Origin: Cellulomonas chitinilytica
GTDB taxonomy: Bacteria; Actinomycetota; Actinomycetes; Actinomycetales; Cellulomonadaceae
Direction: 5' to 3'
DNA: 64,000 nt
NCBI RefSeq assembly: GCF_016862675.1
Contig: NZ_BONK01000015.1
Location: 62,001 to 126,000, forward strand
Both the position numbers and the translations under genes were made by a program. The notes under the pieces were generated by a model. It made no database searches. It was given only the letters and a program-made list of their open reading frames with translations, and was not told the DNA's origin. This document shows positions 30,642 through 40,600 of this stretch, in pieces (position 1 is the first letter of the stretch; every line of letters begins with the position of its first letter).

Positions 30642-30649
30642 GTGCCCGG

Positions 30650-30694
30650 GCCGACGAGGTCGGGCACGGAGCCCGCGTGCCCGACCTCGTCGGC
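30650..30694. terminator. strong bidirectional terminator after nadB
   Basis: A perfect 19-bp stem (30650-30668 with 30676-30694) and a 7-base loop lie between the convergent nadB and GH64 genes. It should end the folP-to-nadB transcript. Confidence 0.85.
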
Positions 30695-30700
30695 TGACCG

Positions 30701-32296
30701 CTAGTGCAGCGTCCAGCGCTGCGCGCCGCTGCCGTTGCAGTCCCAGATCTGCACCTGGGTGCCTGGGGTGGTCGACGCCCCGGGGTCGTCCAGGCAGCGG
30801 TTGGACTGCGGGTTGAGGTAGGAGCCGTTGGACTGGGGGATCCAGACCTGCGCGCCGGTGCTGTTGCAGTCCCAGAGCTGGACCTTGGTGCCGTTGGCGG
30901 TGCCGCCGCCCGCGATGTCGAGGCACTTGCCCTGCACGCGCAGCGTGGTGCCGGCGGCGACGAAGGTCCACTGCTGGGCGACGGTGCCGTTGCAGCCCCA
31001 GATCTGGATCTTGTTGCCGTTGGCGGTGCTCGCGGCGTTGTTGTCGAGGCACAGGCCGTTGGCGTTGGTGATCGACCCGGCCGTGCCACCCCCGCCGCCG
31101 CCCGCGCCGAAGGGACTGAGGACGATGCCGGCGGAGCGCGGGTCGCCGTCGTTGACGAGCGACTCGAAGTTGCCGACGTCGTCGAACGCGAACGCGTACG
31201 CCTTCCCGTCGACCATGTTCGCGTGCAGGATCCGCGCGTACTGGTTGGTCGGGCTGCTCTTGTAGAAGTCGGCCGCGTTCAGGCTCGGCTGGGTGTCGAT
31301 CGTGCCGAGCGTCCCGCGGTTCAGCGCGGCGCACAGCGTCCGGGCGATCGGGCCGACGACGAGGTCGTTGGGGGCCTGCAGGTTGCCGTCGCAGCCCCAC
31401 ACGTTCGCGCTGGTGGGCTTGGTGAACGAGGCCACCTGCGCGCCTGAGGTGTTGGTGAAGGTCATGACGTTGCCGCTGGTGCGGCCGAAGAACTTGGTGT
31501 TCGGCTGGTCCGCGAACGGCACGACGGTCAGCGTCTTGGAGGTGTACGCGTTCCACGCCGAGGTGATGTACGGGTCCAGGTAGGTGGTGCTGAACAGACC
31601 GGCGCCGGCGGCCTTGCCGGGGGACAGGACGCGCAGCACGGTGCCGTCCGAGCGGGTGACGACGGTGCTCGCCCAGCCGGGCTGTGCCTTGATGCCGTTG
31701 ATCACGGCGCTGCGGCCGTCCGACACGAGGTCGCCGGTCCGCTTGGTCACGCCGTTCGCCCCGGTGACGGTCACGGCGTGCGGGACGGCGAACATGTCGA
31801 CCTGCGAGCTGTTGAGCCACAGTCCGGCGTCGTTGTAGGTGAACTCGCTCCAGTCGAACAGGACGTCGTGGCTCGCGTCGCCGCCGGCCCACGGGGCCGG
31901 TTGCACGAGGCCGTCGGGTGTCAGGAAGAAGCTGAGCCGGGTCCCCAGGGAGAAGTAGACGCGGCCCGAGAAGCCGCGGGGGAAGCCGATCGTGGTGCTG
32001 CCGCCGTTGCCGGGGCCCGGGATCGAGACGTCGGGTGCGGGTGACGGCGGGATGGACCCCGCCGGCCAGGCGGTGAACGTGCCGCCCGCGCTGACGTAGC
32101 CGAGGCGGCCAGTGCTGAGGTTGGTGCCGATCACGTACAGGTAGACCGCGTCGCTGCGGCCGGTGCTGTTGGTGACGGTGACGGGCAGGACCGACGGGCC
32201 GACGGCCCGGGCGGGCGTGTCGCCGGTGGTCAGGACGAGCGGGACGGTGAGTGCGGTCGCGGCGAGGACGCCGACGAGTGTTCGCAGGCTGCGCAT
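30701..32296 (-). CDS. secreted GH64 beta-1,3-glucanase with ricin-type lectin domain (CBM13)
   Basis: A 531-residue exported enzyme. A signal peptide (about 1-31, ending TPARA) precedes a GH64 domain (about 35-395). The expected catalytic Glu151 (DWSEFTY) and Asp167 (VDMFAVP) are present with the 16-residue spacing known for the laminaripentaose-producing enzyme of this family. A short Gly linker leads to a ricin B beta-trefoil (about 405-531) with three QxW-type repeats (QQW, QVW, QRW). It should cut beta-1,3-glucans of fungi, yeast or callose outside the cell. Start ATG 32296 has AGGGGG upstream. It is divergent from the first xylanase, sharing a 518-base control region. Confidence 0.88.
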   Translation of the reverse strand: MRSLRTLVGVLAATALTVPLVLTTGDTPARAVGPSVLPVTVTNSTGRSDAVYLYVIGTNLSTGRLGYVSAGGTFTAWPAGSIPPSPAPDVSIPGPGNGGSTTIGFPRGFSGRVYFSLGTRLSFFLTPDGLVQPAPWAGGDASHDVLFDWSEFTYNDAGLWLNSSQVDMFAVPHAVTVTGANGVTKRTGDLVSDGRSAVINGIKAQPGWASTVVTRSDGTVLRVLSPGKAAGAGLFSTTYLDPYITSAWNAYTSKTLTVVPFADQPNTKFFGRTSGNVMTFTNTSGAQVASFTKPTSANVWGCDGNLQAPNDLVVGPIARTLCAALNRGTLGTIDTQPSLNAADFYKSSPTNQYARILHANMVDGKAYAFAFDDVGNFESLVNDGDPRSAGIVLSPFGAGGGGGGTAGSITNANGLCLDNNAASTANGNKIQIWGCNGTVAQQWTFVAAGTTLRVQGKCLDIAGGGTANGTKVQLWDCNSTGAQVWIPQSNGSYLNPQSNRCLDDPGASTTPGTQVQIWDCNGSGAQRWTLH

Positions 32297-32603
32297 GGAG
32301 GGGTGCCCCCTGTGTCGGTGGAGGGGTTCGTGGGTGGGTGTGCGCGGGGCGCGCGGGCGCGCCGCGGGACCGCCGGTGCGGCGTCGGGCGCGGGGCGCGC
32401 GGCGGCGGGGCGCAGGCGTGGCAGCTGGCTGTCTGCGCGGGCCATCGCGTCGATCGCCGCGATCGCCGTGCGCAGCATGGTGGTGCCCTCGCGGGGTCGG
32501 GGCGACGGTGCTCCGACGGCGGCGAGGGGCGGTGCTCCGAGCGAGGGAGCCGGTGGCCTGGCTGGCCGGGGTGGGGCCGCCATCGACTGACAACTCGGTA
32601 ACC

Positions 32604-32613
32604 GTAGCGCTCC
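32604..32613. promoter_or_regulatory. candidate LacI-family (CebR/CelR-like) operator core
   Basis: GTAGCGCTCC matches nine of ten central bases of the actinobacterial cellulase operator (GGAGCGCTCC core). It lies between the divergent GH64 and xylanase genes. Only one copy was noticed and the flanks do not extend the symmetry. Confidence 0.35.
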
Positions 32614-32697
32614 GGTCATGATGGCCTTCACCGCGGAGACCGTCAAGGGTGACTGTTGGCACGTGTCACCGAGCCATTTTCGATGCCGCTGCGGCTG

Positions 32698-32740
32698 CCG
32701 AAAGTTCGAACCCGCCAGTTCGTGAAGTTTCGAACGAAAC
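32698..32740. promoter_or_regulatory. CGAAA/TTCGAA-rich cluster upstream of the first xylanase promoter
   Basis: CCGAAAGTTCGAA (32698-32710) and GAAGTTTCGAACGAAAC (32724-32740) lie just upstream of the -35. They resemble the GAAA-N-TTTC type elements reported before Streptomyces xylanase genes and the TCGAAAGT(A/G)TCGGA motif found three more times around both xylanases here. Confidence 0.4.
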
Positions 32741-32745
32741 CCGCA

Positions 32746-32775
32746 TTGCGGACGATCCGGCACGATGCGTACCTT
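32746..32775 (+). promoter_or_regulatory. candidate promoter of the first GH10 gene
   Basis: TTGCGG (32746-32751), an 18-base spacer and TACCTT (32770-32775). The same TACCTTGG -10 region precedes the second xylanase at almost the same distance from its start. Confidence 0.5.
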
Positions 32776-32814
32776 GGTCACGCCTCAGCATGGATCTGCG
32801 CAAAGGAGCGTCGG

Positions 32815-35800
32815 ATGAAGCGACCGCGGGTCGTCGAAAGTATCGGAGTCGGCATCGCAGCGGCAGCGCTGGCCATCGCTCCCCTCGCCGGTGTTGCGCT
32901 CGCGGCTCCCGCCGCGGCGGCCGACACCGTCGTCCTCAGCAACGACTTCGAGGACGGCAGCTACACCCCCTGGGGACCGCGCGGCCCGGTGACCCTCGCG
33001 GTCACCGACACCGACGCGCACGCGGGGACGCACAGCCTCTCGGTGACCGGCCGCACCGGCGACTGGAACGGCGCCGCGACGAGCGTCGCCACCCTCTTCC
33101 AGGCGGGCACGCCGTACACGGTGGAGGCGTGGGTCAAGCTCGCGCCGGGCACCATCGGCTCGTCGGGCATGCACTTCACGGTGCAGGAGACGTCCGCCGC
33201 CGGCGACGCGTACACCTGGGTCGGCGGCGCCGTCGCCACGACCGCGGACGGCTGGGTCAAGATCGGCGGCACGTACACCAAGCCTGCGGCGGCGACGGCC
33301 GCGACCCTCTACATCGAGGCGGCGAACATCGACAGCACGTCACCGAGCTACCTCGTGGACGACATCTCGATCACGGGTGCGGAGGTACCGCCGCCGGACA
33401 CGTCGGTGGTCCCGGGCGGTGCCGTCGACCCGGTGCTGACGCCCTCGGTCGCCGCACGCGGCACCGGCAACGTCGCGGCCCTCACGTTCGACGACGGCCC
33501 CAACGGCGCCACGACGACGGCGCTGCTCGACTACCTCCAGGCCAACGGGCTGCACGCCACGTTCTGCGTCATCGGGCAGAACATCCAGGCGGACGGCGGC
33601 GCGGACATCCTCAAGCGGATCGTCGCCGACGGGCACACCCTGTGCAACCACTCCATCGACTACGCCGACATGGGCAGCCTCACGCTCGAGCAGGCGCAGG
33701 ACCGGATGAAGCAGAACCTCGCGATCATCCGGGACGCGCTCGGCGACCCGAACGCGCAGGTGCCGTTCTTCCGGGCACCCAACGGGAGCTGGGGCTCGAA
33801 CGTCGCCGCGGCCGCCGTGTCGCTCGGCATGCAGCCGCTCGGCGTGACGAACACGATCTCCGACTGGGAGACGCAGGACGTCGACACCCTGACGACCAAC
33901 CTGCGCGCGGCGATGAAGCCGGGACAGATCGTCCTGACGCACGACGGCGGCGGTGACCGCTCCGGCACGCTCGCGGCGGTCAAGACCGTCGTGAACGAGC
34001 GGCTCGCGCTCGGGTGGCAGTTCAGCCTGCCCGTCGGCGGTCCTGCCGACGACGGCGGCTCGTCGGGCGTCTCGACGCTCACGAACGACTTCGAGACCGA
34101 CCTCGGCGCCTGGGGCGCACGCGGCGACGGGACGAACCCGGTCGTCAGCCTCAGCACCACCGAGTTCCACGGCGGCACCCAGGCGGCGAGCATCGCGGAC
34201 CGCACCCAGACGTGGCACGGCTTCGGCGCGTCGGTCACCGGCCTGTTCACGACGGGCCGCACGTACAACATCTCGGGCTGGGTCAAGCTCGCCGACGGGG
34301 TCACGGACCCGGCCGACGTGCGCCTGAGCATCCAGCGCGACAACGCGGGCACGTCCTCGTACGACACCATCGCCACGGCGACGGGCGTCACGTCCGGGGC
34401 GTGGGTGCAGATCAGCGCCTCGTACACCATGGCCGCGGCCGAGACGGCTCTGCTCTACTTCGAGACCGCGTCCGGCACGCCCTCGTTCCTCGTCGACGAC
34501 GTGGTCGTCACGGGGAACACGGCCCCGCCGGTGCAGACGGGCATCCCGTCGCTGCAGGACGTCGTCCCGTGGCCGCTCGGCGTCGCGATCGACAGCCGCG
34601 AGACCACCGGTTCCGGCGAGACGCTGGTCAGCAAGCACTTCGACCAGATCACGCCCGAGAACGACATGAAGCCGGAGGAGGTCCAGCCGACCGAGGGCAC
34701 GTTCACGTTCGGTGACGCCGACGCGCTCGTCGACCACGCGATCGCCCACGGCACCCGGGTGCACGGCCACACGCTCGTGTGGCACAGCCAGACGCCGGCG
34801 TGGTTCTTCGAGCACACCGACGGCACCCCGCTCACGGACAGCGCGGACGACCAGGCCCTGCTGCTGGCGCGGATGAAGACGCACATCGACACCGTCGCCG
34901 AGCACTTCCGCGAGAAGTACGGCGAGTACGGCACGGCGGGCAACCCGATCGTGTCGTTCGACGTGGTCAACGAGGTCATCGACGAGAGCCAGGCCGACGG
35001 CATGCGCCGCAGCCCCTGGTACGCGACGCTCGGGTCCACGTACATCGCCAAGGCGTTCGAGTACGCGAGCGACGCGTTCAACGGCGGGGACACGACCAAC
35101 CCGCCGGTGAAGCTGTTCATCAACGACTACAACACCGAGCAGCCGGCCAAGCGGCAGGCGATGTTCACGCTCCTGCAGGACCTGATCGCCCAGGGCGTCC
35201 CGGTGGACGGCGTCGGCAACCAGTTCCACCTGAGCATGTCCACGTCGATCGCGAGCCTCAAGGAGACGCTCGACCTGTTCGGCACGCTCCCGCTGCTGCA
35301 GAACGTCAGCGAGCTCGACGTCGTGATCGACGGGACGGTCACGCAGAACAAGCTCGTGCAGCAGGGGTACTACTACAAGGACCTGTTCGACCTGCTCCGC
35401 ACGTACCCCGACCTGTTCGCCGTGACGATCTGGGGTCCGTACGACTCCCGGTCGTGGCGGAGCGAGGGCAAGCCGCTGCCGTTCGACGGCGACCTGCAGG
35501 CCAAGCCGGCCTACTGGGGCATCGCCGACCCGACGCAGCTGCCCACCCTCACGCTGTCCGCGCTCGCGCACGCCGGTGACCCGGCGGGTCCGGACGCGCA
35601 CGACTGGACGCTGCTGCCGAACACCCAGGTCGGCACGGGCGCGTCGGGCTTCCAGGTCCGCTGGTCGGCCGACCACCTCACGGCGTACGTGCACGTGGAC
35701 GACGCCACGGACGACGGCGCGGACGACACGGTGGACCTGTTCACCGCGGGCGGCGCGTCGGTCACCGTCGACCGCACGGGGTCCGGTGGGGTCGTGGCGG

Positions 35801-37413
35801 AGGTCGAGGGCGGCTACGACGTCGTCGCGACCCTCCCTGTCACGGGCCTGACGCAGGGCGGCAGCACGCCGTTCGACGTCCGGATCACCGACGGCGCCAC
35901 CGGCACGGTCGCGTCGTGGAACGACCTCACCCACCACCAGGAGGACGGTGCGCGCCTCGGCTCGCTCGACCTCGTCGAGGCCGTCGGGCACGTGGCGGTC
36001 CCGCAGGTGGACACGGCGCCGACGATCGACGGCGACGTCGACGCGGCGTGGGCGGACGCCCCGGTCGTCGAGACCACGACGCTCGTCGAGGGTGCGGCCG
36101 ACGGTGCCACCGCGCAGGTCAAGGCGCTGTGGACGCAGGACGCCCTGCACCTGCTGTTCCAGGTGACGGACCCGTCGCTGGACGCGGGCTCGAGCAACGC
36201 CTGGGAGCAGGACTCGGTCGAGACGTTCCTCGACCCGGTCAACGCGAAGAACGGCTCGTACCTGCCGGACGACGGCCAGTACCGGGTCAACTTCGAGAAC
36301 TTCCAGTCCGTGAGCGGGGACCTGACTGTCATCGGGGACCGGCTGACGAGCGCGACGAAGGTCGTCGACGGCGGGTACGTCGTGGAGGAGAGCATCGCGT
36401 TCGGCCGCACCGCGGCCGTGGGCGACCTGACCGGTGTCGACTTCCAGGTCAACGACGGCACGGCGGGTGTCCGCACGGCGGTCCACTCGTGGACCGACCC
36501 GACGGGCCGCTCGTACCAGAACACCTCCCGCTGGGGTGTCGCCGAGCTCGTCGGGCCGGTGGCCCCGCCGCTGGCGGCGCCGCTGGTCACGCAGCAGCCG
36601 CAGTCGGTGTCCGGGGCGTTCGGCTCGCAGGTCACGCTCACGGCGGCGGCGTCGGGCGAGCCCGCGCCGACCGTGCAGTGGCAGGTCCTGACGGACGGCT
36701 GGCTGTGGACGCACAAGTGGAAGGACGTGCCGGGGGCGACGAGCCCGAGCCTGACGGTCACGCTCGACGCCAAGCACGACGGTGCGACCTACCGGGCGGT
36801 GTTCACCAACTCCGAGGGGTCCGCGACCACGGACAGGGCGACGGTCACGGTGGCGAAGGCCAAGCCGGTCGTCACGCAGCAGCCGCAGTCGGCGTCCGGT
36901 GCGCTCGGCTCGACGGTGAAGCTGACCGCGGCGGCGTCCGGGTACCCGGTGCCGTCGGTCCGGTGGGAGCAGAAGGCCGCCTGGTCGTCGCACTGGACGT
37001 CGGCCGGCTGCACGGGCACCACGCTGTCGGTGAAGGTCACGGCCAAGACGGACGGCACGCAGTACCGCGCGGTGTTCACCAACAAGCTGGGCTCGGCGAC
37101 CACCGAGGTGGCGACCGTGACGGTGGCCCCCACGGCTCCGGCGATCACCACGCAGCCGAAGGACGTCACCGCGAAGGCGGGGTCGACCGCGAAGTTCACG
37201 GTCGGCGTGAGCGGGTACCCGGCGCCGAAGGTGCAGTGGTACCAGAAGGCGAAGGGCTCGTCGTCGTGGACCAAGGTCTCCGGCGCGACGAGCGTGACGC
37301 TGACCGTCGCCGTGAGGTCGAGCGGTGACGGGACGCAGTACCGGGCCGTGGCGACGAGCTCGGCCGGCACGGCGACGTCGGCGGCGGCGACCCTGGCGGT
37401 CCGGCGCAGCTGA
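32815..37413 (+). CDS. giant secreted CE4-GH10 xylanase with CBM22/4-9, CBM9 and Ig-like domains
   Basis: A 1532-residue exported protein. Order: signal peptide (about 1-36), CBM4/9-CBM22-like module (36-190), polysaccharide deacetylase CE4/NodB (203-405), second CBM22-like module (419-571), GH10 xylanase (578-907), degenerate CBM9-like part (910-1060), CBM9 (1060-1250) and three Ig-like repeats (1256-1532). GH10 acid/base Glu720 (DVVNEVI) and nucleophile Glu833 (VSELDV) are intact. In CE4, TFDDGP (224-229), RAPNGSWG and ILTHDGGGDRSGT are present, but the metal motif reads HSIDY (279-283), with Tyr in place of the second His. It should deacetylate and cut acetylated xylan. AAAGGAG six bases before ATG 32815 sets the start. 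No cell-wall sorting signal. Confidence 0.92.
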   Translation: MKRPRVVESIGVGIAAAALAIAPLAGVALAAPAAAADTVVLSNDFEDGSYTPWGPRGPVTLAVTDTDAHAGTHSLSVTGRTGDWNGAATSVATLFQAGTPYTVEAWVKLAPGTIGSSGMHFTVQETSAAGDAYTWVGGAVATTADGWVKIGGTYTKPAAATAATLYIEAANIDSTSPSYLVDDISITGAEVPPPDTSVVPGGAVDPVLTPSVAARGTGNVAALTFDDGPNGATTTALLDYLQANGLHATFCVIGQNIQADGGADILKRIVADGHTLCNHSIDYADMGSLTLEQAQDRMKQNLAIIRDALGDPNAQVPFFRAPNGSWGSNVAAAAVSLGMQPLGVTNTISDWETQDVDTLTTNLRAAMKPGQIVLTHDGGGDRSGTLAAVKTVVNERLALGWQFSLPVGGPADDGGSSGVSTLTNDFETDLGAWGARGDGTNPVVSLSTTEFHGGTQAASIADRTQTWHGFGASVTGLFTTGRTYNISGWVKLADGVTDPADVRLSIQRDNAGTSSYDTIATATGVTSGAWVQISASYTMAAAETALLYFETASGTPSFLVDDVVVTGNTAPPVQTGIPSLQDVVPWPLGVAIDSRETTGSGETLVSKHFDQITPENDMKPEEVQPTEGTFTFGDADALVDHAIAHGTRVHGHTLVWHSQTPAWFFEHTDGTPLTDSADDQALLLARMKTHIDTVAEHFREKYGEYGTAGNPIVSFDVVNEVIDESQADGMRRSPWYATLGSTYIAKAFEYASDAFNGGDTTNPPVKLFINDYNTEQPAKRQAMFTLLQDLIAQGVPVDGVGNQFHLSMSTSIASLKETLDLFGTLPLLQNVSELDVVIDGTVTQNKLVQQGYYYKDLFDLLRTYPDLFAVTIWGPYDSRSWRSEGKPLPFDGDLQAKPAYWGIADPTQLPTLTLSALAHAGDPAGPDAHDWTLLPNTQVGTGASGFQVRWSADHLTAYVHVDDATDDGADDTVDLFTAGGASVTVDRTGSGGVVAEVEGGYDVVATLPVTGLTQGGSTPFDVRITDGATGTVASWNDLTHHQEDGARLGSLDLVEAVGHVAVPQVDTAPTIDGDVDAAWADAPVVETTTLVEGAADGATAQVKALWTQDALHLLFQVTDPSLDAGSSNAWEQDSVETFLDPVNAKNGSYLPDDGQYRVNFENFQSVSGDLTVIGDRLTSATKVVDGGYVVEESIAFGRTAAVGDLTGVDFQVNDGTAGVRTAVHSWTDPTGRSYQNTSRWGVAELVGPVAPPLAAPLVTQQPQSVSGAFGSQVTLTAAASGEPAPTVQWQVLTDGWLWTHKWKDVPGATSPSLTVTLDAKHDGATYRAVFTNSEGSATTDRATVTVAKAKPVVTQQPQSASGALGSTVKLTAAASGYPVPSVRWEQKAAWSSHWTSAGCTGTTLSVKVTAKTDGTQYRAVFTNKLGSATTEVATVTVAPTAPAITTQPKDVTAKAGSTAKFTVGVSGYPAPKVQWYQKAKGSSSWTKVSGATSVTLTVAVRSSGDGTQYRAVATSSAGTATSAAATLAVRRS
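32834..32847 (+). promoter_or_regulatory. conserved 14-mer inside the signal-peptide codons of the first xylanase
   Basis: TCGAAAGTATCGGA is identical to bases 37688-37701 in the second xylanase gene and differs by one base from 37547-37560 upstream of it. Possible intragenic operator, or simply conserved by duplication. Confidence 0.35.
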
Positions 37414-37424
37414 CGACCCCTGAC

Positions 37425-37462
37425 CTGCGCCCCCGGGACCCTCGATGGTCCCGGGGGCGCAG
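37425..37462 (+). terminator. terminator after the first xylanase
   Basis: CTGCGCCCCCGGGACC (37425-37440) and its exact complement (37447-37462) form a 16-bp stem with a 6-base loop, twelve bases after the stop. Confidence 0.85.
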
Positions 37463-37546
37463 TCGTGTCGTCACCCGTCGGTGGACGCGGGACGCGCGCG
37501 CGGCTGTGGCGAACGGGTGAATCCGGTGCCGGGTTTTGGCCGATTC

Positions 37547-37631
37547 TCGAAAGTGTCGGACGGCGAACCGATTGTTCAGGCGCCCATCACCCGATACATG
37601 CATTGTTCACCGGGGCGTTTGCCTCTACCTT
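37547..37631 (+). promoter_or_regulatory. promoter and candidate operators of the second GH10 gene
   Basis: TCGAAAGTGTCGGA (37547-37560) is followed by two ATTGTTCA copies (37571-37578 and 37602-37609), 31 bases apart or about three helical turns. The second overlaps a -35 TTGTTC (37603-37608), which is 17 bases from TACCTT (37626-37631). The leader after it repeats CGCAAAGGAGCGTCG of the first xylanase (32799-32813 versus 37654-37668). Confidence 0.5.
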
Positions 37632-37668
37632 GGCGCCGATCCCAGTCGGAGCACGCAAAGGAGCGTCG

Positions 37669-40600
37669 ATGAGACGGCCAAGGTTGTTCGAAAGTATCGG
37701 AGCAGGGGCGGTGGCGCTGGGCGTCGTCGCCGCGTCGCTCGTCGCCGTCCTGCCCTCGGCGACCGCAGCCGCGTGCACGCCGTCCCCGGCGGTGGACGTC
37801 GTCTCGGAGCCCTTCACCGGCGCCGTCGGGGTCAGCTACCCCGGACCGCTCTGGGGGAGCGGCTACAGCGGCACGGGCTCGCTCACCTACGCCGACCTCG
37901 ACGGGGACGGGAACACCTCCCTGCTCCTCCCGGGCCGCTCGGCCGACTACTTCAGCGTGCAGACCCCGAACGACAAGCTCGGCGCCTACGTCGGCAAGAC
38001 CGTCAAGGTGTCGGTCAAGGTGCGCCTCGCGGCCTCCGTGACCGACCCGGTCACGGCGACCATCAAGGGGAAGTGGCGCGCGTCCGGCGCGAGCTCCGAC
38101 TCCTACACGAACGTCGGCGACAGCAAGGCCCTCTCGAGCACGGCCTGGACCCAGCTCACGGGCGAGTTCGCCGTGGACGCCGACCGGGCGAACGGGCAGT
38201 TCTACATCGGCACGACCGACATCACGACGGGCTCGCCCGCCACGAACGTGCCCTACGACTACTACGTCGACGACTTCACGGTCGCCGTCCCCGCCGTGAC
38301 GTGCCCCGACGCCGGCGGGCCGCTGCTCTCGACGAGCTTCGAGTCGGGCGTCACCCCGTTCGCGGGCCGCTCCGCCACCGTCGCGCAGACCTCGACCGCG
38401 GCGCACACCGGGACGTCCAGCGCGCTCGTGTCGGGCCGCACGGCCGGCTGGAACGGCCTCCAGGTCGACGTGTCCAGCCTGATCACGTCCGGCACCTACC
38501 ACGTGTCCGCGTGGGTCCGGCTCCCGGACAGCGCCACGGGTACCCACAAGCTGAACCTCGGGATCAACCTGCCCGCATCCACGGTCAACAAGTACCCGTG
38601 GATCGGCGGCCAGCCCACGGTCGGCACCAGCTGGGTCCAGCTCCAGGGCGACTACACGTACGACCCGGCGACGCCGCCGACGATCGTGTACATCGAGGGC
38701 GACACGACGACGGACTTCCTCGTCGACGACGTCGAGATCACCGGCCCGCCGACCGGCGGCACCCCCTCGCCGACGCCCTCGCCGTCGGACACCTGCGCCT
38801 ACCCCACGGGCACCACGCTCGTGAGCTCGACGTTCGAGAGCGGCATGGACGGCTGGAGCGCCCGTGACGGCGGCCAGGGTCCGGCGACCGTGACGGTCGT
38901 CGACGGCGGCCACGCCAGCGACCACGCGATCGCCGTGACGAACCGCGTCCACCAGGGCCAGGGCCTCATCCGTGACGTCGGCTGCGTCCTCAAGGGCGGC
39001 TCGACGTACGTGTTCGACGCCTGGGTCAAGTTCGGTGCGGGCCAGCCCGCGGGCGACATCGCCCTCACGGCGCAGACGACGACGGGCAGCACGACGAGCT
39101 TCGCCACGCTCGCCACGTTCACCGGCATGAGCAACAGCGCCTGGGTGCACGCCACGGCGCAGTTCCAGATGTCGACCGGCACCGCCGGACGCATCTACCT
39201 CGAGACCAAGTACGCGAGCGGCGCGGCCGGCAACACGTCCGACCTGCTGATCGACGACATCACGATCACGACCCCGGCACCCCTGGACGTCCAGGACGAG
39301 CTCGAGGCGATCAAGGACACCGTGCCGTTCCCGGTCGGCGTCGCGATCGACCCCCGCGAGACCCAGGGCGCCTACTCGGACCTGCTGCTCAAGCACTTCG
39401 ACCAGATCACGCCCGAGAACCAGATGAAGCCGGAGACCTGGTACGACGCGAACGGCACGTTCGTCACGTCGAACCCCCAGGCCGACGCGCTGATGCAGTA
39501 CGCCCGGGACAACCACATCCGCCTGTACGGCCACACGCTCGTGTGGCACTCCCAGACGCCGGACTCGCTCTTCAAGAACGCGAGCGGCGGCTGGCTCACG
39601 GACAGCGACGCCGACAAGGCGGTCCTCACGGCGCGGCTGCACACGCACATCGACAACGTCGCGCGGTACCTCAGCGACGAGTTCGGCCCGTTCGGCAGCG
39701 CCACCAACCCGCTGGTCGCGTTCGACGTGGTCAACGAGGTCGTCTCCGACGCCGCCGACACGAGCGACGGCCTGCGCACGAGCCACTGGCACGACGTGCT
39801 CGGCGAGGACTACATCGCGCTCGCGTTCCAGTACGCGAACGAGGCGTTCAACACCACGTACGCCGCTTCGGGCGCCACGCACCCGGTGTCGCTGTTCATC
39901 AACGACTACAACACCGAGCAGGCCGGCAAGCAGGTCCGCATGCACGCGCTCCTCGAGCGTCTGCTCGCGGCAGGTGCGCCGATCGACGGCCTCGGGCACC
40001 AGTTCCACGTCAGCCTGTCCACCCCGGTGAGCACGCTGGCGTCGACGCTCGACGCGTTCGACGACCTCGGCATCAAGCAGGCCGTGACCGAGTTCGACGT
40101 CACGACCGGGACGCCCGTCACGAACGCCCTGCTCATCGACCAGGGCTACTACTACCGCGACGCGTTCCGGGCGTTCCGGGCCCGCTCCGCCGACCTGTTC
40201 TCGGTCACCGTGTGGGGTCTGCGTGACGGCCGGAGCTGGCGGAACACGTCCGGTGCTCCGCTGCTGTTCGACGACGCCATCCAGGCGAAGCCGGCGTACT
40301 TCGGCGTCGTCGACGGCGACCTGCCGCTCGCGCAGCGCTCGGCGAACGTGTTCCAGGCCGACGTGCCGCTCGGCCCGGACGCCACGTCGGCGCCCGAGTG
40401 GGCACGCCTGCCCCTGCACGCGATCGGCACCAAGGCCGGGTTCCAGCTCCGCTGGGCGCCCGACCACCTGACGGCGTACGTCGAGGTGCACGACACCACG
40501 ACCGACGCCGCCGACGCGGTCGTGTTCGACGACGGCCACGGGACCGTGACGTTCACGCGTGGCGGCTCCGGTGACGTCGACGGCGTCGTCACGGAGGTCT

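Larger units (their letters stand above)
32297..32814. other. 518-base divergent control region between GH64 and first GH10 gene
   Basis: No coding sequence is supported. Contents: a LacI/CebR-like core GTAGCGCTCC (32604-32613), a cluster of TTCGAA/CGAAA-rich elements (32698-32740), and a -35/-10 pair for the xylanase (32746-32775). The GH64-proximal 250 bases are G+C-rich, show no recognisable promoter, and hold nothing else I can name. Confidence 0.6.

Noticed and set aside
37425..37668. Upstream extension of the second xylanase frame to 37465
   Set aside because: It crosses the promoter and leader region; the AAAGGAG site and signal peptide at 37669 are decisive.
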